Assembly (NCBI GenBank): GCA_009914575.1
Contig: WNEB01000011.1
Span: 1-16,916, forward strand
Direction of reading: 5' to 3'
Length of the DNA: 16,916 nt
Origin: Burkholderia gladioli
GTDB taxonomy: Bacteria; Pseudomonadota; Gammaproteobacteria; Burkholderiales; Burkholderiaceae
The notes under the pieces are model-generated. The model had not been told where the DNA came from. It ran no database searches and saw only the letters and a list, made by a program, of their open reading frames with translations. The translations under genes were made by a program, and so were the position numbers. This document shows, piece by piece, positions 11,270 through 16,916 of the stretch. Position 1 is the stretch's first letter. Each line of letters opens with the position of its first letter.

Positions 11270-12160
11270 ATGTCCATCGTCAACCTCGCCGCCTACCGCT
11301 TCGTCACGATCGAGTCGCCCGAAGCCTGGCGGCCGCTCGTCACCGAGCGCTGCCAGTCGCTCGGGCTGCGCGGCACGATCCTGCTGTCGCCCGAAGGCAT
11401 CAACCTGTTCGTCGCCGGCCCGCGCGAGGCCACCGATTCGTTCATCGCCTATCTGCTCGACGATCCGCTGTTCGAAGGCAAGTTCGCCGGCCTTCAGTTC
11501 AAGGAAAGCCTGTCCGATTCGCAGCCGTTCCGCCGCATGCTGGTGCGCTTGAAGCGCGAGATCATCACGATGAAGAAGCCGGCCATCAAGCCGGAGCTCG
11601 GTCGCGCGCCGTCGGTCGATGCGCACACGCTGAAAGCCTGGCTCGACCGCGGCCAGGACGACGCAGGCCGCCCGGTCGTCATGCTCGACACGCGCAATGC
11701 GTTCGAGGTCGATGTCGGCACGTTCGATCACGCGCTCGATTACCGTATCGACAAATTCAGCGAATTCCCAGCCGTGATCGACGCAAACCGCGCCGATCTC
11801 GAAGGCAAGACGGTCGTGTCGTTCTGCACCGGCGGCATCCGCTGCGAGAAGGCCGCGATCCACATGAAGGAAATCGGCATCGATCACGTCTACCAGCTCG
11901 AAGGCGGCATCCTGAAGTATTTCGAGGAAGTCGGCGGCGCGCACTACCACGGCGACTGCTTCGTGTTCGACCATCGCACCGCGCTGAATCCGCAACTGGA
12001 GCCGACCGACAACGTCACCTGCTTCGCATGCCGCGCCGTGGTCACGGCCGAAGCGCAGCAATCGCCGCTGTACGTCGCTGGCCAATCCTGCCCCGCCTGC
12101 CATCCGGCCAGCGGCAAGGCGCCCGCCAGCAGCGCAGCCTCGCAACCGAGCGCAGCCTGA
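11270..12160 (+). CDS. trhO: tRNA uridine(34) hydroxylase, rhodanese family
   Basis: TrhO (formerly YceA) catalyses oxygen-dependent hydroxylation of uridine 34, the first step to 5-methoxyuridine or 5-oxyacetyluridine at the wobble position of several tRNAs. The 296-residue protein has the N-terminal acylphosphatase-like domain ([32 protein letters not shown]). A central rhodanese domain follows, with [15 protein letters not shown] and the active-site loop [12 protein letters not shown], catalytic Cys186. The C-terminus has a cysteine-rich tail (CFACRAVV and CPACH) that looks like a metal site. It is shorter than the 350-residue E. coli protein, as is normal in betaproteobacteria. ATG 11270 starts the conserved domain. 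The next gene begins 33 bp downstream, so the two are probably co-transcribed. Confidence 0.93.
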   Translation: MSIVNLAAYRFVTIESPEAWRPLVTERCQSLGLRGTILLSPEGINLFVAGPREATDSFIAYLLDDPLFEGKFAGLQFKESLSDSQPFRRMLVRLKREIITMKKPAIKPELGRAPSVDAHTLKAWLDRGQDDAGRPVVMLDTRNAFEVDVGTFDHALDYRIDKFSEFPAVIDANRADLEGKTVVSFCTGGIRCEKAAIHMKEIGIDHVYQLEGGILKYFEEVGGAHYHGDCFVFDHRTALNPQLEPTDNVTCFACRAVVTAEAQQSPLYVAGQSCPACHPASGKAPASSAASQPSAA

Positions 12161-12193
12161 CGCGGCGGCCGGCTTTCGCACACCGGGCCGGCC

Positions 12194-13012
12194 TTGAGCG
12201 CGCGCTACTGCGGCCGCTTCGCGCCGTCGCCCACCGGTCCGCTGCATTTCGGCTCGCTGGTCGGCGCGCTGGCAAGCTGGCTCGACGCCCGCGCCCATGG
12301 CGGCACGTGGCTCGTGCGGATCGAGGATGTCGACGGCCCGCGCACGGTGCCCGGCGCGGCAGACGCGCTCCTCGACACGCTGGCCGCGTTCGGGCTCGCG
12401 GCCGATGCGCCGCCCGTCTGGCAAAGCCGGCGCGACGCGGCCTACACCGAGGCGCTCGACGCGCTCACCCAGGCAGGCCATGTCTATCCGTGCGGCTGCA
12501 CGCGCAGGGAAATCGCCGATTCGCTGCGGGCCGCCCATGAACGTCACACCACGCTCGCCTATCCCGGCACCTGTCGCGGCGGCCTGCACGGCAAGCCCGC
12601 GCGCGCCTGGCGGCTGCGCGTGCCCGACGGCGCGGCGGCTTCGATCCGTTTCGACGACCGCTGGCAAGGCGAGCAAACGCAGGATCTCGCCACCGAAGTC
12701 GGCGATTTCGTGCTGAAACGCGCCGACGGCCAATGGGCTTACCAGCTCGCCGTGGTGGTGGACGATCGCGATGCCGGCGTCACGCATGTCGCGCGCGGCG
12801 CCTATCTGCTCGACTCCGCCGCGCGGCAGATCTACCTCCAGCAGTGCCTCGGCGCGACCGCACTCGATCCGTCCAGGCCGCTGGCCGCGCTCAACGCGGC
12901 GGCCACGCATCTCGGCCTGACGCTGCCGCCGGCGGCGCAGACGTCGTTCGACGCGTTCTTTCCGGCCGCAACGGTCGCATGGGCCGTGCGCTTCGGGCCG
13001 AACGCCCGCTGA
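12194..13012 (+). CDS. gluQ: glutamyl-Q tRNA(Asp) synthetase, lacking the KMSK-loop segment
   Basis: GluQ-RS is a truncated relative of glutamyl-tRNA synthetase that activates glutamate and attaches it to queuosine 34 of tRNA(Asp). The family features present are [15 protein letters not shown] with the HIGH-type HFGS (18-21), RIEDVDGPR (42-50), the zinc site C100-x-C102, Y123 and C127, and [11 protein letters not shown]. After QIYLQQCLG (to residue 220) the protein jumps straight to [16 protein letters not shown]. Homologues, including E. coli YadB, have about 25 further residues here that hold the class I signature KLSKQ. The 272-residue length fits such an in-frame deletion. RGAD, conserved just upstream, reads RGAY (201-204). 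The product is probably inactive, or strongly altered. The start is TTG at 12194, with no clear ribosome-binding site. Confidence 0.85.
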   Translation: MSARYCGRFAPSPTGPLHFGSLVGALASWLDARAHGGTWLVRIEDVDGPRTVPGAADALLDTLAAFGLAADAPPVWQSRRDAAYTEALDALTQAGHVYPCGCTRREIADSLRAAHERHTTLAYPGTCRGGLHGKPARAWRLRVPDGAAASIRFDDRWQGEQTQDLATEVGDFVLKRADGQWAYQLAVVVDDRDAGVTHVARGAYLLDSAARQIYLQQCLGATALDPSRPLAALNAAATHLGLTLPPAAQTSFDAFFPAATVAWAVRFGPNAR

Positions 13013-13049
13013 CCCGCCGAACCCGGCACGCCTCTTCTTTTCCGGCCCC

Positions 13050-13083
13050 AAAACAAAACGGGCGGACGCTTTCGCATCCGCCC
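13050..13083 (-). terminator. intrinsic terminator of the RhlE helicase gene
   Basis: On the minus strand a 10-bp stem (GGGCGGATGC / GCGTCCGCCC, one G-U pair) with a GAAA loop is followed by GTTTTGTTTT. It starts 27 bp beyond the helicase stop. The U-tract is on the minus strand only; the hairpin could still help end the opposite gluQ transcript. Confidence 0.85.
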
Positions 13084-13109
13084 GCTGTCAGGCCAGAGCC
13101 CGCCGCCGC

Positions 13110-14594
13110 TTACGAGGACGACGAACGGCGCGGCATGCCGAAGCCGCCCAGCAGCGCGGCCAGCGGCTGCTTCGACTTCTTCTCGGGCCGGGCCGGTTGC
13201 TTGACCGCCTCTTCCTCTTCCTGCTCGCGCGCGCTTGCCGACGGCACGTAGGGCTTCAGGAAAAATTCGTCGACCGGCGCTTCGCGACGCGAATGATACG
13301 TGCGCTCGCCGCCGTGCGCATGCGTACGGCGCGGGCCGCGAGCTTCGCCGCGGTCGCCGCGCTCGCTTCGTTCTCCGCGTTCGCCACGCTCGCTGCGTTC
13401 GCCGTGCTCGCGGCGCAGACGCACCGGCGCGTCGATCGCCAGCGCCTGCAACGGCAGGTCGCGCTTGATCAGCTTTTCGATATCGGCCAGTTGCTTGCGC
13501 TCGTTCGGGCTGCACAGCGACAGCGCGTCGCCCGAGGCGCCCGCACGGCCGGTGCGGCCGATCCGGTGCACGTAGTCTTCCGCGTTGAACGGCAGATCGA
13601 AGTTGATCACGGCCGGCAGTTCGGCGATGTCGAGGCCGCGCGCGGCCACGTCGGTCGCCACCAGCGCCTCGACTTCACCGCGCTTGAACGCGTCGAGCGC
13701 CTGCATCCGTTCGTTTTGCGAGCGGTCGCCGTGAATCGCGGTGGCCACCACGCCGTCGCGCTCGAGCTGGCACGCCAGCCGGCTCGCGCCGAGCTTGCTG
13801 TTGCAGAACACGATCACCTGCTTGAGCGCACGGTCGCGGATCAGCTTGACGACGGCAGCCTGCTTGTCGCCTTCGGCGATGTCGTAGACGATCTGCGTCA
13901 CGTTGGTCGCGGTGGCGTTGCTGCGCGCGACTTCGATGGTTTGCGGATTCGTTAGGTAAGTGGCGGCGAGCTTCTTGATTTCGGGCGAGAACGTGGCCGA
14001 GAACAGCAGCGTCTGACGCACCTTCGGCAGCAGGTTCAGGATGCGCTGCAGATCGGGCAGAAAGCCCATGTCGAGCATCCGGTCGGCTTCGTCGAGCACC
14101 AGCATCTGCACCTGGCGCAGGTTCGCCGTTTTTTGCTGAACGTGGTCGAGCAGGCGGCCCGGCGTGGCGATCAGGATTTCCACGCCGCGGCGCAGTTCGG
14201 CCATCTGCGGGTTCATGTCGACGCCGCCGAACACCACGGCGCTGCGCAGCGCCGTGTTCTTCGCGTACGAGTGCACGTTGGCGGCCACCTGGTCGGCCAG
14301 CTCGCGGGTCGGCGTCAGGATCAGCGCGCGCACCGCGTGGCGTGCCGGCGAGGCGCTGGTGTTCGCTTGCGGCAGCAGGCGCTGGATGATCGGCAGTGAG
14401 AAGCTGGCCGTCTTGCCGGTGCCGGTTTGCGCCGCGCCCATCACGTCGCGCCCGGACAGCACGACCGGAATCGCCTGCGCCTGGATCGGCGTCGGCTTCG
14501 TATAGCCCTGCTCCGCAATGGCCTTCAGAATGTCGGGCGCGAGGCCGAACTGATCGAAAGTTGCGTCGACGGACGTGGCTGCTGAATCGGACAT
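13110..14594 (-). CDS. rhlE: DEAD-box ATP-dependent RNA helicase, RhlE family
   Basis: This cytoplasmic RNA helicase, implicated in ribosome assembly and RNA turnover in other bacteria, is 494 residues long. Motifs in order are Q motif FDQFGLAPDILKAIAEQG with PTPIQAQAIP, motif I AQTGTGKT (K61), Ia PTRELADQ, TPGRLLD, motif II DEAD (168-171), III SAT, IV VIVFCNSK, V TDVAARGLDI, and VI HRIGRTGRAG. The C-terminal tail is low-complexity and charged, with GERSER repeats and a final basic and serine-rich end (MPRRSSSS). ATG 14594 is preferred to an in-frame TTG at 14612. It is convergent with gluQ and ends in a clear intrinsic terminator. A gap of 224 bp separates it from the lysozyme-inhibitor gene upstream. 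Confidence 0.94.
   Translation of the reverse strand: MSDSAATSVDATFDQFGLAPDILKAIAEQGYTKPTPIQAQAIPVVLSGRDVMGAAQTGTGKTASFSLPIIQRLLPQANTSASPARHAVRALILTPTRELADQVAANVHSYAKNTALRSAVVFGGVDMNPQMAELRRGVEILIATPGRLLDHVQQKTANLRQVQMLVLDEADRMLDMGFLPDLQRILNLLPKVRQTLLFSATFSPEIKKLAATYLTNPQTIEVARSNATATNVTQIVYDIAEGDKQAAVVKLIRDRALKQVIVFCNSKLGASRLACQLERDGVVATAIHGDRSQNERMQALDAFKRGEVEALVATDVAARGLDIAELPAVINFDLPFNAEDYVHRIGRTGRAGASGDALSLCSPNERKQLADIEKLIKRDLPLQALAIDAPVRLRREHGERSERGERGERSERGDRGEARGPRRTHAHGGERTYHSRREAPVDEFFLKPYVPSASAREQEEEEAVKQPARPEKKSKQPLAALLGGFGMPRRSSSS
13335..13403 (-). repeat. degenerate GERSER-type repeat in the RhlE tail
   Basis: These 69 bp encode 23 residues made of imperfect three- and six-residue units (GERSER, GER, GERSER, GDRGEARG). 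The DNA is correspondingly repetitive (GGCGAACGC, AGCGAGCGC). Such a stretch could change length by slippage in multiples of 9 or 18 bp. The tail probably contributes non-specific RNA contact. Confidence 0.7.
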
Positions 14595-14781
14595 GGTCGG
14601 CGTTTCGCTCAAATGGCGCGGCGGGAAATCTGGCGCGGTCGGGCCGGTGACCGGCTGCCGCGCGAACGACGTATGGAATGAATGACGGAACTACTGCGGC
14701 GCGCCGCGCGACGCCGCCGCGACGCCGGAAACGATCCCGGCGCGCCGCCCCGTGCGACCGAACGCCGACGGAAAGGGCAGC

Positions 14782-14787
14782 ATTGTA
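14782..14787 (-). promoter_or_regulatory. -10 element of putative rhlE promoter
   Basis: TACAAT on the minus strand (in GCTACAATG) lies about 190 bp upstream of the rhlE ATG. No good -35 is visible. If used, the mRNA leader would be roughly 180 nt. The stretch 14595-14781 has no convincing gene. Confidence 0.35.
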
Positions 14788-14818
14788 GCACTGGCCCGCG
14801 ACGAAGCCGCGCAGCGCC

Positions 14819-15208
14819 TCACGGAGGCTTGCCGCGCGGCGCGATCTCCGTGCAATCGGCCAGCGGCGGCGCATCCTGGCCGCCGATTTCGTCGCGCAGG
14901 CTGCCGGTGCGGCCCTTGGTCCGCCAGACGTAGCGGCCGGCCTGATAACGCGCGCCCGAGGCGGAAACGGTGTCGACGAACAGCATCGGCTTGCCGTCGA
15001 CCGGCACCAGCGCGAAGCTCTGGCCGGTGCGGGCCAGCCAGTAGGCCCCCCGCACCGGCTTCGGCCGGTTCGCGCATCGATAGGTCGACACGGTGCGCGC
15101 GTCGGTGTCGATTTCCTCGACGGTCAGTTGCCCGGCATGCGCCGCCGGAATCAGGCCGAGGCCGGTCGCGCCGGCAAGCACGCCGGCCGCGAACGTGATG
15201 CGAATCAT
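14819..15208 (-). CDS. periplasmic C-type lysozyme inhibitor, MliC/PliC family
   Basis: This 129-residue exported protein probably binds and inhibits host C-type lysozyme. Residues 1-25 form a signal peptide ending AHA before GQ, a type I site; there is no lipobox cysteine. This makes it PliC-like (soluble periplasmic) rather than the membrane-bound MliC. The family signature is [19 protein letters not shown] (81-99), which includes the conserved Ser of SASGA and Lys98. C45 and C119 could form the conserved disulfide. Homology is recognised mainly from this motif; the N-terminal half is divergent. Its ATG overlaps the stop of the upstream lipoprotein gene (ATGA), suggesting translational coupling. 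Confidence 0.83.
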   Translation of the reverse strand: MIRITFAAGVLAGATGLGLIPAAHAGQLTVEEIDTDARTVSTYRCANRPKPVRGAYWLARTGQSFALVPVDGKPMLFVDTVSASGARYQAGRYVWRTKGRTGSLRDEIGGQDAPPLADCTEIAPRGKPP

Positions 15209-15420
15209 GCGTTCTCCGTGTTGGCCGCGCGCCGGCAACGAACCGGCCGGCGCACATAACAGGGATCGATCACGACCGCGCAACCGTCGGTCGGTGCGAC
15301 CGCCACGTGCCCGACCAGCGGCACCATCTTCAGCCCGGTCGAGGCGACGCGGCACGGCGCGGCGGCAACGCCGCAACCCGACACCGCCGCGCACAGCACG
15401 GCAGTCAGTACCCATTTCAT
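15205..15420 (-). CDS. small lipoprotein, function unknown
   Basis: This is a 71-residue predicted lipoprotein. The signal sequence [16 protein letters not shown] ends in a lipobox (VSGC), so Cys16 would be lipidated. The residue after it is Gly17, which does not suggest inner-membrane retention. The mature part has several more cysteines (C23 and those in [10 protein letters not shown] and VRC) and the hydrophobic stretch [19 protein letters not shown] lies 7 nt upstream of ATG 15420, a good ribosome-binding site. It sits between purT and the lysozyme-inhibitor gene and overlaps the latter by 4 bp. I recall similar small lipoproteins near purT in Burkholderia but assign no function. Confidence 0.8.
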   Translation of the reverse strand: MKWVLTAVLCAAVSGCGVAAAPCRVASTGLKMVPLVGHVAVAPTDGCAVVIDPCYVRRPVRCRRAANTENA

Positions 15421-15489
15421 AGCGATGCTCCCCGGCCGCGCGACGCATGCCGCCACGACCTTCGATACGGTTGCGGCGCCCTGCCCGCC

Positions 15490-16515
15490 TCAGCGGGCCG
15501 ACACCGGGCGGACCGCCGCGGCGGCGCGCCGTGCGCGCTCGCGCGCCTCGTCGACATCGGCGCCCGTCGCCGCCACGCCCATGCGGCGCTTGACGAAGCT
15601 TTCCGGCTTGCCGAACAGGCGCAGATCCACGCCCGGCACGGCCAGCGCCTCGGCCACGCCCTCGAACGCGATGCCGGCCTCGTCGATGCCGCCGTAGATC
15701 ACCGCCGAGGCGGCCGGCGAAGACAGGGTCGGATCGACCGGCAGGCCGAGAATCGCGCGCGCATGCAGTTCGAACTCCGACTGGCGCTGCGAGGCCAGCG
15801 TGACGAGCCCCGTGTCGTGCGGACGCGGGCTGACCTCGGAAAACCAGACTTCGTCGCCGCGCACGAACAGCTCCACGCCGAACAGGCCGCGGCCGCCGAG
15901 CGCCGAGCGCCGTTGTCACTTTGTGTGCGATTTCGCGCGAACGTTCCAGGGCCAGCGCGCTCATCGGCTGCGGTTGCCAGGATTCGACGTAATCGCCCGC
16001 CGCCTGGACATGGCCGACCGGGTCGCAGAAATAGGTGCGGGTTTCGCCGCTGGCCGGGTCGATCGCGCGCACCGTCAGCTGGGTGATTTCGTATTCGAAA
16101 TCGACGAAGCCCTCGACGATCACGCGACCGTGATTCACGCGGCCGCCGGCCATCGCGTATTGCCAGGCCGGTTCGATGTCGGCGTCCTCGCGGACGACCG
16201 ACTGGCCCTTGCCCGACGACGACATCACCGGCTTCACGACGCACGGGAAGCCGATCGATGCGATCGCCGCGCTAAATTCCTCGAACGACTGCGCGAACGC
16301 GTAGCGCGAGGTCGGCAGGCCGAGTTCCTCGACCGCGAGACGGCGGATGCCCTCGCGGTTCATCGTCAGCTGGGTGGCGCGCGCGGTGGGAATCACCTCG
16401 GCCACGCCGGCCGCCTCGAGGGCCGCCAGCGCGTCGGTGGCGATCGCCTCGATCTCGGGCACGATCAGGTGCGGCTGCTCGGATTCGACCAGCGCGCGCA
16501 GCGCGACCGCGTAGG
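15490..16515 (-). pseudogene. purT: formate-dependent phosphoribosylglycinamide formyltransferase, truncated and frameshifted
   Basis: PurT makes formylglycinamide ribonucleotide from GAR, formate and ATP, an alternative to folate-dependent PurN in purine synthesis. The remnant carries unmistakable ATP-grasp motifs: [54 protein letters not shown]-like [10 protein letters not shown], then [16 protein letters not shown] and [10 protein letters not shown] to the stop at 15490. About 65 N-terminal residues, including the glycine-rich GxGELGKE region, are missing, replaced by an IS5 end at 16516. A 7-bp tandem duplication at 15897-15910 breaks the frame at [14 protein letters not shown]. Either lesion alone would inactivate it. 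The lipoprotein and lysozyme-inhibitor genes follow on the same strand and may have lost their original promoter. Confidence 0.93.
15897..15910 (-). repeat. 7-bp tandem duplication causing the purT frameshift
   Basis: CGAGCGC is repeated twice head to tail on the plus strand (GCGCTCG twice on the minus strand). Removing one copy restores ACG GCG CTC GGC GGC CGC GGC CTG, TALGGRGL, exactly the family sequence. The lesion is therefore a simple 7-bp insertion, probably by replication slippage. Confidence 0.9.
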
Positions 16516-16600
16516 GGCGTTGTTGCATAAATCGAGTGTGAGGATGCAATAGCATCGACGGGCATAATTTCAGGCGATACGAACGGATTGCGGACGAGCG
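16516..16600 (-). mobile_element. IS5-family terminus, 85 bp, interrupting purT and cut by IS3
   Basis: This is the exact reverse complement of 188-272, so it is the 3' end of the same IS5-family element in opposite orientation. It begins at 16516 (GGCGTTGTTGC) directly against purT. It stops at 16600, where the IS3-family end TGATCTT begins; the remaining IS5 sequence is either beyond that element or lost. It includes the last codons of the IS5 transposase gene. Confidence 0.92.
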
Positions 16601-16916
16601 TGATCTTGCCACCGTTTCACGGACACCCCTATAAGCGATTAACTATCGCAATAGGAGGTGGACGATGACCAAGAGCAAGGCAGGCAGAAAGGGGCAGGAG
16701 TTCAGCCTGGAGTTCAGGCAGCAGGCACTGTTGCGAGCGGCCACAGAAGGGGTAACCACGGTGGCTCGTGATCTGGGGTTGCAGCCTGCCCAGCTGTACA
16801 GTTGGCGCGCCCAGGCGCGGCGGCACGACCAGGACGATCAGGCACAACGCTTGGAGTTGGCCGAACATGCACGGCTCAAACGTGAAGTGGCGCGGCTGGA
16901 GGAGGAGAACGCTTTC
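16601..16916 (+). mobile_element. IS3-family (IS3 subgroup) insertion sequence, left end (cut by window edge)
   Basis: The element starts TGATCTTGCCACCGTTTCAC and continues GGACACCCC. This closely resembles the left terminal repeat of IS3 itself (TGATCTTACCC and, further on, GTGGACAC). The boundary at 16600/16601 is where identity to the other IS5 copy ends. The orfA gene follows from 16665. The element runs past the window edge. Nesting order is purT, then IS5, then IS3. Confidence 0.88.
16665..16916 (+). CDS. IS3-family transposase OrfA, N-terminal 84 residues
   Basis: OrfA is the DNA-binding part of the IS3-family OrfAB transposase, which is normally made by programmed -1 frameshifting into orfB. 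A strong ribosome-binding site (AGGAGG, 6 nt before the ATG) decides the start. The sequence has the helix-turn-helix FSLEFRQQALLRAATEG, then VARDLGLQPAQLYSWRAQ. A leucine-zipper-like region follows (LELAEHARLKREVARLEEEN). The pattern matches the IS3 subgroup. The visible part is intact; the frameshift window and orfB lie outside. Confidence 0.9.
   Translation, partial: MTKSKAGRKGQEFSLEFRQQALLRAATEGVTTVARDLGLQPAQLYSWRAQARRHDQDDQAQRLELAEHARLKREVARLEEENAF

Noticed and set aside
14819..16612. A 597-codon open frame running from the IS5/IS3 junction through purT to the lysozyme-inhibitor stop
   Set aside because: It is a chance fusion: IS5 terminal DNA read backwards, the PurT N-terminal part, out-of-frame PurT sequence after the 7-bp duplication, then the in-frame inhibitor gene with its own start and signal peptide.

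Overview
The window is GC-rich DNA with codon use, gene content and gene order typical of the betaproteobacterium Burkholderia. The abundance of insertion sequences would fit a plant-associated species of the B. glumae/gladioli group, but the species is an inference. It looks like a chromosomal housekeeping segment (about 273-16515) bracketed by nested insertion sequences. I found no rRNA, tRNA or CRISPR array.

Layout. 1-272 is the 3' end of an IS5-family element, inserted in an IS30-family element whose 3' half follows (273 to about 742). 851-7279 is a lipopolysaccharide (LPS) core and O-antigen locus: msbA on the minus strand; two family-2 glycosyltransferases and a WaaL-type O-antigen ligase on the plus strand; and a family-9 (heptosyltransferase-type) glycosyltransferase on the minus strand that carries two frameshifts. 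7447-10989 is dnaE, the replicative polymerase alpha subunit (minus). 11270-13012 holds trhO and gluQ (plus), which both act on the wobble nucleotide of tRNAs; gluQ has lost the segment that should carry its KMSK-type motif. 13110-14594 is a RhlE-type DEAD-box helicase (minus) with a strong intrinsic terminator. 14819-15420 encodes a small lipoprotein overlapping a periplasmic MliC/PliC-type lysozyme inhibitor, both downstream of purT. purT (15490-16515) is dead: an IS5 end replaces its 5' part and a 7-bp tandem duplication shifts its frame. That IS5 end is cut after 85 bp by an IS3-family element that runs off the right edge.

Function. MsbA flips lipid A-core; the glycosyltransferases build the core; WaaL attaches O antigen to it. 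Loss of the family-9 enzyme would be expected to alter the outer core. The helicase, lipoprotein, lysozyme inhibitor and purT lie co-directionally on the minus strand.

No clear new multi-gene system is visible. The notable signals are a cluster of gene decay (gluQ, the family-9 glycosyltransferase, purT) inside an inverted pair of identical IS5 ends, a possibly leaderless dnaE transcript, and a long rhlE leader. The frameshift claims assume the assembly is correct.
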